The translations under genes and the position numbers were made by a program. This document shows positions 44,257-52,307 of a DNA stretch of 64,000 bases, in pieces; the first letter of the stretch is position 1, and the number at the start of each line of letters is the position of its first letter. Origin of the DNA: Lutimonas zeaxanthinifaciens. Its GTDB lineage: Bacteria; Bacteroidota; Bacteroidia; Flavobacteriales; Flavobacteriaceae. The notes beneath the pieces are model-generated. The model was not told the origin of the DNA and ran no database searches. It saw only the letters and a list, made by a program, of their open reading frames with translations. The DNA lies in NCBI RefSeq assembly GCF_030503675.1, contig NZ_CP129964.1, forward strand, positions 3,286,001 through 3,350,000. The letters are read 5' to 3'.

Positions 44257-45675
44257 TCAAACCAGAATTCTCCAGATCTGCGCCACTAAAAAAGTCACAA
44301 CAAATCCTAAAATAACCGGAAGAATTGAGGCTATCGTAGTCCATTTAACACTTTTCGTCTCCTTGTAAATTGTATAAATTGTTGTGCTACACGGGTTGTG
44401 CAACAGGCTAAATAACATCAGGTTAACAGCAGTAAGCAAGGTCCACCCCCCTGCTTTTAGAATGGTGGCCGTGTCCGTTGCCGAATCCAGTTCGAACATG
44501 ACACCGGCTCCTTCTCCTCCTGCAATTCCTGTAACCAGTACCGTAAGCATTAATACCGTTGGAATTACAATTTCATTTGCAGGAATGGCAACGATATATG
44601 CCAGAAGTATCACCCCGTTTAATCCCAATAAAAGTCCAAAACCATCCATGCTTTGAACCGCCCAGCCGGCAATACTCAAATCACCTATGTGAATATTCGA
44701 TATCAACCAGATAACCGCACCTGCCGGAGCTGCAAAGACAATGGCCCTCCACAACACAATCAACGTTCGGTCAATGATCGAAGTATATATCGTCTTCCAG
44801 AATCTCGGCGGCCTGTAGGGAGGTAATTCCAGATTAAACGTGGAGACCTCTCCTTTTAAAACTGTTCTTGACAGCCCCCAGGAAACCAAAAACATAAATG
44901 CAATACCCAGAATGGCTATTCCAACCACCGACAGCAGCGAGGCAAGGCTTGAAAAACCTGCTGGCACTGCTGCACCAATGAATATGGTGGCTATGAGGAT
45001 CTGAGTTGGCCAACGTCCATTACACAAAGAAAAGTTATTGGTAATAATAGCGATCAATCGTTCTCTTGGGCTGTCAATAATTCTTGTGGCGACAACTCCG
45101 GCAGCATTGCATCCGAATCCCATACTCATGGTCAAAGCCTGCTTACCGTGAGCACCTGTTCTTCTAAAAAGGTTATCCATATTAAAAGCAACTCGCGGTA
45201 AATAACCAAAATCTTCCAACAAGGTGAAAAGCGGGAAAAAAATTGCCATGGGTGGCAACATCACCGCTATTACCCAGGCAACTGCAAGATAAACTCCATC
45301 GATCAAAAACCCATCCAGCCACCATGGCATACCGATACCTGCCGCGAAATTCTTTAAAACCGGATGTAAGGTGTTCAACAGCAATTCGGCAAGCATTGCG
45401 GAAGGGTAGTTGGCGCCTTCAATGGTGATCCACAATACCAGTCCCAACAAAAGGAACATAATAGGGAAGCCCCAGGTTTTGCTTGTAACGATCTCATCGA
45501 TTTTCCGATCCAATCGAAATCGCTTTTTCCCCGATTCCTTCATCACAGCGTTTTCAGCAATTTCAGATGCATCTGCATAGATCCCTTCAGCAAGATTATC
45601 GTGAAAATCTTCTCCGATCTTCCAACGGAGTTCATTGCTCATCGCTAAAATTCTATCTACGGATGTATTTTCCAT
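44257..45675 (-). CDS. feoB: Ferrous iron transporter FeoB, membrane (channel) part encoded separately
   Basis: 472 aa from the ATG at 45675, one base after the stop of the GTPase gene. After a helical N-terminus and [23 protein letters not shown], which in ordinary FeoB joins the G domain to the membrane part, there are about eight to ten hydrophobic segments. The first gate motif reads [16 protein letters not shown], without the usual GCxVP proline; the second reads [15 protein letters not shown]. So this is the Fe(II) permease half of a split FeoB, acting in the inner membrane with the adjacent GTPase. No sequence is lost at the junction, which argues for a real gene split rather than a damaged gene. 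Confidence 0.9.
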   Translation of the reverse strand: MENTSVDRILAMSNELRWKIGEDFHDNLAEGIYADASEIAENAVMKESGKKRFRLDRKIDEIVTSKTWGFPIMFLLLGLVLWITIEGANYPSAMLAELLLNTLHPVLKNFAAGIGMPWWLDGFLIDGVYLAVAWVIAVMLPPMAIFFPLFTLLEDFGYLPRVAFNMDNLFRRTGAHGKQALTMSMGFGCNAAGVVATRIIDSPRERLIAIITNNFSLCNGRWPTQILIATIFIGAAVPAGFSSLASLLSVVGIAILGIAFMFLVSWGLSRTVLKGEVSTFNLELPPYRPPRFWKTIYTSIIDRTLIVLWRAIVFAAPAGAVIWLISNIHIGDLSIAGWAVQSMDGFGLLLGLNGVILLAYIVAIPANEIVIPTVLMLTVLVTGIAGGEGAGVMFELDSATDTATILKAGGWTLLTAVNLMLFSLLHNPCSTTIYTIYKETKSVKWTTIASILPVILGFVVTFLVAQIWRILV

Positions 45676-45676
45676 T

Positions 45677-46441
45677 TTATACGAATTCTCCTGTTCTAAG
45701 TGCATCAATTATTCTTGTATCTCCCTCCAAAAGCCTCAAAGCGATCCATCTACTGTTCGGAATTTCAGGGAATTCAGACTCAATCTCCTGACTCAATTTT
45801 GTTACTGCTTTTAATATTTTCTTTGGTACATTTTTAATTTGTCGAGGTTTACATACAATTTTACCTGAAGCTATTTCATCTATGGTTTGAAGCAGTTCAG
45901 GAATACCTTTCTGATATCTTGCACTGGTCGGTACAACGGGAATTCCCAAGTCTTTGGACAAACTTCTTACATCAATATGTATGTTGTTTCTATCCGCCTC
46001 GTCCATTAAATTCAGGCATAAAACTGCCTTATCTGTGATCTCCAGTATCTGAAGAACCAAATTCAGGTTTCTTTCAAGTCTGCAGGCATCAGCTACAATA
46101 ATCGTAACATCCGGCTTCCCAAAAAGAATGAAGTTTCTCGCTACTTCCTCATCCTGTGATGTTGATAAAAGAGAATAGGTTCCGGGAAGATCTACCAATT
46201 TATATTTTTTATCAGCGAATACAAAGGCTCCCTCTGCTCTGCTAACCGTTTTACCCGGCCAGTTTCCGGTATGTTGACGAAGACCGGTAAGCGCATTGAA
46301 CACCGTACTCTTACCTGTATTCGGATTTCCCGCGATTGCCAGTACATGGTCGAAATTGGCAGTATTGACCCCCAGTTTTTTCAAACTGTCTGCATTATGA
46401 TGGACACATGATTCACATGCGGATTCTGTTTTTTTACTCAT
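45677..46441 (-). CDS. FeoB small GTPase domain protein (NFeoB) encoded separately
   Basis: 254 aa. The G motifs are complete: GNPNTGKST (G1), DLPGTYSL (G3), NLMDEAD (G4) and TSARYQKG (G5), followed by the helical guanine-dissociation-inhibitor-like region ending [17 protein letters not shown]. An N-terminal CESCVHH motif could bind metal. In most FeoB proteins this domain is fused to the channel; here it stops with TAA, and the channel ATG follows after one base. The start overlaps the preceding stop as ATGA. It should regulate or drive Fe(II) uptake through the membrane half. Confidence 0.92.
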   Translation of the reverse strand: MSKKTESACESCVHHNADSLKKLGVNTANFDHVLAIAGNPNTGKSTVFNALTGLRQHTGNWPGKTVSRAEGAFVFADKKYKLVDLPGTYSLLSTSQDEEVARNFILFGKPDVTIIVADACRLERNLNLVLQILEITDKAVLCLNLMDEADRNNIHIDVRSLSKDLGIPVVPTSARYQKGIPELLQTIDEIASGKIVCKPRQIKNVPKKILKAVTKLSQEIESEFPEIPNSRWIALRLLEGDTRIIDALRTGEFV

Positions 46442-47460
46442 GATTCAATTTTATGGATCAATATTTTAGATGCCTGGTCCTTTCTCAGTGCAATACTGCT
46501 TCCTTTGATCTTATAGGCAATTGGATTCTTCATCGGACTGCTTAAATCGATACTTATCTCTGCCCCTTTAACAAATCCAAGGTCCAATAATCTTCTCCTG
46601 TTCTCTCCTCTGCACTCTTTGGACATTCCAGTAATTTTTGCGACTTCTCCTTCAAGTAAACCTGAAAGCCTGAAGGTATCTTCTTCAACAGTTTCTTTCT
46701 TCAATTCTGCAACCGTTATGTTTGCAGCGACAATAGGAGCTAAAACAAACTCTTCTCCTTCTGAATAAAATACAATACGTTCACTGTTTTTTTCTTCAAC
46801 TCGAAGCACCGAGCCAATATGTATTTTTTCGGCCAGTATCTGCTTATAGATAACGTCAGGCTCATCCTCTATATGCACGATCTTTCCTATGCTTTCTATC
46901 TCAAGTGAAGAGAGAGGAACACCATCAATTTCTTTAAGCATTCCCAGTGTATTTGGTATCGGGTCACCATGTGGATCATACATCGGATTGCCTAATTGAG
47001 TGGCAAGGACATCTGTTTCTTCGTTACTCAGAACGTGTTCCATCTCTTCGGCCCGATCATGCCATTCAGACTTGTCAAACCCTGTCTTTTCTGCAAGGTA
47101 TTTTTCCCACAACCTGTGAACCCTGATGATTCGCAGGGCATATTGTCTGCCTTCCTTGGTAAGTCCGATAAGATCTCCCTCCACCTTGACCAATTCATTG
47201 ACCGACATTTTGTGAATGGCCTCAATAACAGTACTATCTTTAAATTTTAAGGAATTCGTAAGCGCTGTAACATCTGTTTCTGAACCATAACTTTCCAGTC
47301 TGTAGAGTTGTTTTAGAATATCCTCTATAACGGTTTTTTCATTTGATTGCCAGTTATTTCTCAATAACCAGTACCATCCTTTAACAGGCCTGAACAAGAT
47401 GTAAATTAATACTACACCTCCTGTAAAAAGTAATAAAGCTGTTAATGGATTATAAGTCAT
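46438..47460 (-). CDS. Membrane-anchored DtxR-like winged-helix protein fused to FeoA
   Basis: 340 aa. A membrane helix (residues 6-23, [18 protein letters not shown]) is followed by a winged-helix domain (about 41-108) and a DtxR-type metal/dimer region (109-170) with [13 protein letters not shown] and DPHGDPIPN, keeping the E-x-x-E-H ligands of MntR-like members. Two SH3-like FeoA domains come next (about 176-250 and 262-336; the second has [12 protein letters not shown] and [15 protein letters not shown]). FeoA assists FeoB. The anchor suggests this protein works at the FeoB complex rather than, or as well as, on DNA. It overlaps both neighbours by 1 and 4 bases. Confidence 0.88.
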   Translation of the reverse strand: MTYNPLTALLLFTGGVVLIYILFRPVKGWYWLLRNNWQSNEKTVIEDILKQLYRLESYGSETDVTALTNSLKFKDSTVIEAIHKMSVNELVKVEGDLIGLTKEGRQYALRIIRVHRLWEKYLAEKTGFDKSEWHDRAEEMEHVLSNEETDVLATQLGNPMYDPHGDPIPNTLGMLKEIDGVPLSSLEIESIGKIVHIEDEPDVIYKQILAEKIHIGSVLRVEEKNSERIVFYSEGEEFVLAPIVAANITVAELKKETVEEDTFRLSGLLEGEVAKITGMSKECRGENRRRLLDLGFVKGAEISIDLSSPMKNPIAYKIKGSSIALRKDQASKILIHKIES

Positions 47461-48119
47461 TATTTAACGTTTTTCAAACAAAGATTATCAGCCACGCTAC
47501 TGGTTATTACCAACCTGTGGGTTCTTGTTTCAATGTGATAAGAACCATCAAAGGGCTCAATATCAATTACTTTAATTCTATCACCTAATGCCAGGTTTTT
47601 CTTGTTCAGGTATTGCAAAAATTCGGATGAAGAATCACGCACTCCGACAAAGACCCCTGATGAACCAATTTTCATTTCGGTAATCACTACTGTCTTGTTC
47701 AAAATCGTTCGTCCATGAGCATCTGGTATTGGGTCTCCGTGTGGGTCAAGTTTTGGGAATTTTAAAAATGCGTCCAATTTTTCGATCAAAACTTCAGATT
47801 TGACATGCTCAAGCTGCTCGGCAATATCATGCACCTCATCCCATTTAAAATTGAGTTTCTGCACAAGAAATGACTCCCATAACCTATGCTTACGAATGAC
47901 CTTTAAGGCGCTCTTTCTTCCCAACTCGGTTAGATGAACCCCCTGGTATTTTTTATATTCAACAAGATTCTTTGCAGACAGTTTTTTTAACATGTCGGTT
48001 ACCGAAGAGGCTTTGGTGTTGGTTTTACTTGCAATAAGATTCGTACTGACCTCACTACCCTGTCTGCTCTCTAAGTTATAAATCGTTTTTAAATAATTCT
48101 CTTCTGCCTGGGAATACAT
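47460..48119 (-). CDS. Iron/manganese-dependent transcriptional regulator, DtxR/MntR family
   Basis: 219 aa from the ATG at 48119 (MYSQAEENYLKTIYNLESRQG); an upstream in-frame TTG at 48134 lies inside the promoter region. It has a winged helix (1-70), a metal-binding/dimer domain with HDIAEQLEHVKSE and [12 protein letters not shown], and a C-terminal SH3-like domain. The position of the DtxR Cys102 ligand is Glu, as in MntR. The MntR Asp8 position looks like Asn in ENYLK. It leads the feo operon (stop/start overlap TAATG), and a palindrome sits over its promoter, so autoregulated metal repression is the simplest reading. Confidence 0.92.
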   Translation of the reverse strand: MYSQAEENYLKTIYNLESRQGSEVSTNLIASKTNTKASSVTDMLKKLSAKNLVEYKKYQGVHLTELGRKSALKVIRKHRLWESFLVQKLNFKWDEVHDIAEQLEHVKSEVLIEKLDAFLKFPKLDPHGDPIPDAHGRTILNKTVVITEMKIGSSGVFVGVRDSSSEFLQYLNKKNLALGDRIKVIDIEPFDGSYHIETRTHRLVITSSVADNLCLKNVK

Positions 48120-48131
48120 TCTATTTTTTTG

Positions 48132-48139
48132 CAAATATA
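48132..48139 (-). promoter_or_regulatory. -7 element of the feo operon
   Basis: On the minus strand TAtaTTTG is a full consensus match, 13 bases before the regulator's ATG, which implies a very short leader. Confidence 0.6.
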
Positions 48140-48147
48140 AATATATT

Positions 48148-48163
48148 TTTAGTTATACCTAAA
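48148..48163. promoter_or_regulatory. DtxR/MntR operator candidate at the feo promoter
   Basis: TTTAGTTA (48148-48155) and TACCTAAA (48156-48163) form a 16-bp palindrome with one mismatch per half-site (the complement reads TTTAGGTA TAACTAAA). The half-site resembles the TTAGGTTAGCCTAA type bound by DtxR-family repressors. It ends 9 bases upstream of the -7 box, between the -7 and -33 contacts, where a bound repressor would block transcription. Confidence 0.6.
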
Positions 48164-48192
48164 TTTTTTAGCGAAAAGACCGTATTATCTCA

Positions 48193-48212
48193 CAGAATAA
48201 CAATTTATTCTG
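48193..48212. other. Perfect 7-bp inverted repeat between the terB-like gene and the feo promoter
   Basis: CAGAATA (48193-48199) and TATTCTG (48206-48212) flank a 6-nt spacer. It lies 12 bases past the terB-like stop, so it could end that transcript, but no T run follows on the minus strand. It is also 30 bases from the DtxR-type palindrome, so a second regulatory site is possible. Confidence 0.4.
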
Positions 48213-48223
48213 TATTGAATAAT

Positions 48224-48661
48224 CTATTTCAAATGCATTAAGTCAAGTATAGACCTTTTAAAAGATTCGATGTCTGCAGAATCGAGGTTGATCGTCAATG
48301 ATTCGTCAACAATTTCATCCACAAGTTTCAGAGGAAATGCCAGGCCGGTTACGATCTTTCTCAAAACAGCGACCTCTGCATTCTCAATATGATGATCCGC
48401 TTTTACCATGACCAATAATTCATATAGTCTTTCTATTCTCTCAACGCATTCAATATGCGCCAAGGTGGGAACATTCTCAGGTGATCGCAGAATTTCCCTA
48501 AACTTTTCATCAGAAATATTATACTTTCTCGAAACTTTGGATAGAAATTCAATTTCTTCAGGCGAGATCTTATCATCAGATTTTGCAATTCTGACAATGT
48601 TTGCAAAATGACTGATGTTCCTTTTCTGTCCTATACTCATATACAAATCAGAAATTCCCAT
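48224..48661 (-). CDS. TerB-like helical protein
   Basis: 145 aa from the ATG at 48661; an in-frame GTG at 48667 is the alternative. It is all helical with the TerB-type repeat of acidic loops: RIAKSDDKISPEEIEFLSKVSRKYNISDEKF and VMVKADHHIENAEVAVLRKIVTGLAF. TerB-like domains occur in tellurite-resistance and surface-stress proteins; here no ter genes are adjacent and no function is assigned. It is divergent from mfd, with a weak -7-like TAtcTTTA upstream. Confidence 0.78.
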   Translation of the reverse strand: MGISDLYMSIGQKRNISHFANIVRIAKSDDKISPEEIEFLSKVSRKYNISDEKFREILRSPENVPTLAHIECVERIERLYELLVMVKADHHIENAEVAVLRKIVTGLAFPLKLVDEIVDESLTINLDSADIESFKRSILDLMHLK

Positions 48662-48761
48662 AGCCACAGGTGTTTAGGTTACTATCTAAAGATACAAAAA
48701 ATTAACAATCTGATAATCCAAACACTTCAAAATTTACATAAAAAGTCTGAGCTATTCGACT

Positions 48762-48769
48762 TATATTTG
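48762..48769 (+). promoter_or_regulatory. -7 element upstream of mfd
   Basis: TAtaTTTG, a full match, 17 bases before the TTG start of mfd. It supports the TTG start because a transcript beginning about 7 bases downstream has no ATG before it in frame. Confidence 0.6.
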
Positions 48770-48785
48770 CGGAAAAACAGATACT

Positions 48786-51700
48786 TTGAGTAAGCAGCAC
48801 ATTGCTCAACTATATGCCGATTTTGATAAGGTTAAAGAACTTGTAGCCCGAATTCAAAAGGATAAAACACAGATTGAAATCAACAATTTGTCGGGATCCT
48901 CTTTGTCTATGGTGATCTCATCAGTTTATGAGGCCATTGGAAAACCACTCCTGTTTATTTGTAACGATAAGGAAGAGGCCGCTTATTTTCTTAATGATCT
49001 GGAACAACTCCTCGATGCAAACAAGTCTCAAAAAAAGCACGATGTTCTTTTCTATCCAGGTTCCTACAGAAGACCCTATCAAATAGAAGATACCGATAAT
49101 GCAAATATCCTTTTAAGGGCAGAAGTGCTAAACCGGATCAATTCTCAAAAAAAACCTGCACTGATCGTAACCTATGCTGATGCTCTTTTTGAGCAGGTCA
49201 TCACTAAAAGTGAGTTGAAAAGGAATACCTTAAAATTAAATGTGGGCGATTCGCTTTCGATTGATTTTATTCACGATCTCTTACATGAATATAAGTTTAA
49301 CCGAGTTGATTTTGTAATCGATCCTGGTGACTTTGCTATTCGTGGCGGCATTATCGATGTTTTTTCCTTTTCGAACGATCACCCATTCAGAATTGAATTT
49401 TTTGGGGATGAGATTGATAGTATAAGAACCTTTGACATCGAGTCTCAGCTTTCGATTGATCGTCTGAACAAAATAGACATCATGCCGAATGTTGAAAACA
49501 AGTTTCTTGAAGAAAAAAGGCAAAGTTTTTTAAACTATATTTCTTCAAAAACAGTGATTTTTGCCAAAAACAACGAGCTGAACAAACACAGGCTTGACAA
49601 ACTGTTTGAAAGGGCAAAAGAAGCATTTGAGAAACTGGAAGGTGAAATAAAACAGAGCAGCCCGGAGGAACTGTTTTGTACGGGAAACCTGATCGAAGAA
49701 CGGCTATCTGAATTTAACTGCGTGTTTATCGATCAAAAGGGTATTCAGGAAAAGCATGAGGCAATAAATTTTAATACCATTCCTCAACCGGCCTTTAATA
49801 AACAGTTTGAGCTGCTTATTGAAAAGCTTAATGAGAATACGAATAAGGGGTTTGTCAATTATCTGTTCTGTGATAATGAGAATCAAGCCAAAAGATTTCA
49901 TGATATTTTTGATGATCTTGAGACCGAAGTTCAGTATGAGACGGTGACCACACCTTTGTATCAGGGATTCACAGACCGAGATTTAAAAATTGTCTGCTAT
50001 ACTGATCATCAAATCTTTGAGCGCTACCATAAATTCAGATTAAAAAGTGGTTTTGCCAAAAAGCAATCCATCCAGCTCAAAGAGCTGACCAACCTGGAAA
50101 TCGGAGATTATGTTACGCATATTGATCATGGTATCGGACGATTTGGAGGACTTCACAAGATCGAAGTCGAAGGCAAGAAGCAGGAAGCCATCAAGCTCGT
50201 ATACGGCGAAAGGGACGTTTTGTATATAAGTATACATGCACTGCATAAAATTACCAAATACAATGGTAAAGAAGGGAAAGCTCCCAAGGTGCATAAATTA
50301 GGGTCAAACACCTGGAAAAATTTAAAACAGAAGACAAAGACACGGGTTAAACACATTGCTTATAACCTGATTGAATTATACGCCAAAAGGAAACTTCAGA
50401 AAGGATATGCTTACAAACCGGATAGTTATTTACAGCATGAACTTGAAGCAAGTTTTATTTATGAAGACACGCCTGACCAGTTGAGTGCCACAGAGGCGGT
50501 AAAGATCGATATGGAAAAGGACCAGCCCATGGACAGACTGATCTGTGGAGATGTTGGTTTTGGCAAGACGGAAATCGCTATAAGGGCAGCTTTTAAGGCA
50601 GTCGACAACGGAAAGCAGGTTGCAATACTTGTACCCACCACCATACTCGCCTTTCAACATGCAAAAACCTTTAGAGAACGATTACAGGATTTTCCTTTAC
50701 GTGTCGATTATCTGAATCGGTTCAGAACCGCAAAACAAAGAAAAGAAGTTCTTGCCGGATTGAGTGACGGCAGCATTGATATTATAATTGGCACCCATCA
50801 GTTGGTAAGTAAAAATGTCTCTTTTAAAGATCTCGGGCTGCTTGTTATTGATGAAGAACAGAAATTCGGTGTGGCCGTTAAGGACAAATTAAAAACGCTG
50901 AAAGAGAATATAGACACCTTGACCCTTACTGCAACGCCGATCCCAAGAACACTTCAATTTTCTCTTATGGCTGCCCGGGATCTATCTGTAATCAAAACAC
51001 CCCCTCCTAACCGACACCCCATTGAAACAAATGTGATCCGGTTTGGAGAAGAAACGATTCGGGATGCGATTCGATACGAAATACTCAGAGGTGGACAGGT
51101 TTTCTTTATTCATAACCGAATAGAAAATATTAAGGAAGTGGCCGGGCTTATCCAGCGACTCGTACCAGACGCAAAAATTGGAATAGGCCACGGGCAGATG
51201 GAAGGCAGGAAACTGGAGCAGCTGATGCTTCAGTTTATCAATGGAGATTTCGATATTTTAGTGAGTACCACAATTGTCGAAAGCGGTCTTGATGTTCCCA
51301 ATGCCAATACCATATTTATAAATAATGCCAACAATTTCGGACTGAGTGACCTTCATCAAATGAGGGGTCGTGTTGGGAGGTCGAACAAAAAAGCCTTTTG
51401 TTACCTCATCACCCCTCCCTACCATATGATGACTGATGATGCCCGCAAACGAATTCAGGCACTTGAATTACATTCGGATCTTGGAAGCGGTTTTTACATT
51501 GCGATGAAAGACCTCGAAATCAGAGGTGCAGGGGATCTTCTGGGTGCTGAGCAAAGCGGGTTTATAAATGATATTGGTTTTGAAACGTATCAGAAAATCC
51601 TCAATGAAGCTATTCAGGAACTGAAAGAAAATGAGTTCAAGGAGCTATACCATCAGGATGGTGAACCAACTCGTGAATATGTAAAAGAGGTTCAGATTGA

Positions 51701-52139
51701 CTCTGATTTTGAAATTCTTTTCCCTGACGATTATATCAACAACATTGCGGAAAGACTGAGTTTGTACAAAGAGCTGAGTGAACTGGAAACCGAAGAAGAA
51801 CTCAAGTCTTTTGAAGAAAAACTGGTTGACAGATTTGGTGAACTTCCTGTTGAGGCAGTAGACCTTTTGAATTCTGTCAGGCTTAAGTGGATTGGAAAAC
51901 AACTTGGCCTTGAGCGTCTGATTATAAAACAAAAAAGAATGATCGGCTATTTCGTTTCTGATCAGCAAAGCGATTTTTATCAAAGTGAATATTTCACCAG
52001 GACCCTTCAGTATGTGCAGAAAAACAGCACTTCTTGCGTAATGAAAGAAAAAGAGACCAAGAAAGGCCTCCGGTTGTTAATTACCTTCATCCGAATAGAC
52101 AGTATTGAAAAAGCATTAGAAACTCTAAAAAGCATTTAG
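48786..52139 (+). CDS. mfd: Transcription-repair coupling factor Mfd
   Basis: 1117 aa with a TTG start, chosen because the first in-frame ATG (M43) would cut into the conserved N-terminus (SSLSMVISSVYEAIGKPLLF). Mfd removes RNA polymerase stalled at DNA damage and recruits the excision-repair enzymes. The order is UvrB-like N-terminal modules, the RNA-polymerase-interacting CarD-like domain (LEIGDYVTHIDHGIGRFGGL near 430-445), the helicase motor with GDVGFGKTE, VIDEEQKFGV and TATPIPRTL, the MRGRVGRS motif, and the C-terminal TRCF domain. The length is normal. Confidence 0.96.
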   Translation: MSKQHIAQLYADFDKVKELVARIQKDKTQIEINNLSGSSLSMVISSVYEAIGKPLLFICNDKEEAAYFLNDLEQLLDANKSQKKHDVLFYPGSYRRPYQIEDTDNANILLRAEVLNRINSQKKPALIVTYADALFEQVITKSELKRNTLKLNVGDSLSIDFIHDLLHEYKFNRVDFVIDPGDFAIRGGIIDVFSFSNDHPFRIEFFGDEIDSIRTFDIESQLSIDRLNKIDIMPNVENKFLEEKRQSFLNYISSKTVIFAKNNELNKHRLDKLFERAKEAFEKLEGEIKQSSPEELFCTGNLIEERLSEFNCVFIDQKGIQEKHEAINFNTIPQPAFNKQFELLIEKLNENTNKGFVNYLFCDNENQAKRFHDIFDDLETEVQYETVTTPLYQGFTDRDLKIVCYTDHQIFERYHKFRLKSGFAKKQSIQLKELTNLEIGDYVTHIDHGIGRFGGLHKIEVEGKKQEAIKLVYGERDVLYISIHALHKITKYNGKEGKAPKVHKLGSNTWKNLKQKTKTRVKHIAYNLIELYAKRKLQKGYAYKPDSYLQHELEASFIYEDTPDQLSATEAVKIDMEKDQPMDRLICGDVGFGKTEIAIRAAFKAVDNGKQVAILVPTTILAFQHAKTFRERLQDFPLRVDYLNRFRTAKQRKEVLAGLSDGSIDIIIGTHQLVSKNVSFKDLGLLVIDEEQKFGVAVKDKLKTLKENIDTLTLTATPIPRTLQFSLMAARDLSVIKTPPPNRHPIETNVIRFGEETIRDAIRYEILRGGQVFFIHNRIENIKEVAGLIQRLVPDAKIGIGHGQMEGRKLEQLMLQFINGDFDILVSTTIVESGLDVPNANTIFINNANNFGLSDLHQMRGRVGRSNKKAFCYLITPPYHMMTDDARKRIQALELHSDLGSGFYIAMKDLEIRGAGDLLGAEQSGFINDIGFETYQKILNEAIQELKENEFKELYHQDGEPTREYVKEVQIDSDFEILFPDDYINNIAERLSLYKELSELETEEELKSFEEKLVDRFGELPVEAVDLLNSVRLKWIGKQLGLERLIIKQKRMIGYFVSDQQSDFYQSEYFTRTLQYVQKNSTSCVMKEKETKKGLRLLITFIRIDSIEKALETLKSI

Positions 52140-52160
52140 TTAATTTCTTGTTGATAAGTC

Positions 52161-52177
52161 TGCTCATATTTTGAGCA
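52161..52177 (+). terminator. Small hairpin after mfd (weak terminator)
   Basis: TGCTCA pairs with TGAGCA across a 5-nt loop, 21 bases past the mfd stop. No T run follows, so termination is uncertain. Confidence 0.3.
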
Positions 52178-52307
52178 ATCCAACTTTGTTCAATCCTATT
52201 TTTTTGTACTTTTTTAAAAAAATTAAATGCAACTATTTGCACAGTTGCCTATGAAAAATAACCCTGCTAAAATTTTTAGTGGCGGGGTCTCGCCTAAAAA
52301 ACAGTAT

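Noticed and set aside
45677-45708. FeoB as a frameshifted pseudogene
   Set aside because: Both parts keep all key motifs, and a start codon lies one base past the stop. A gene split is the better reading.
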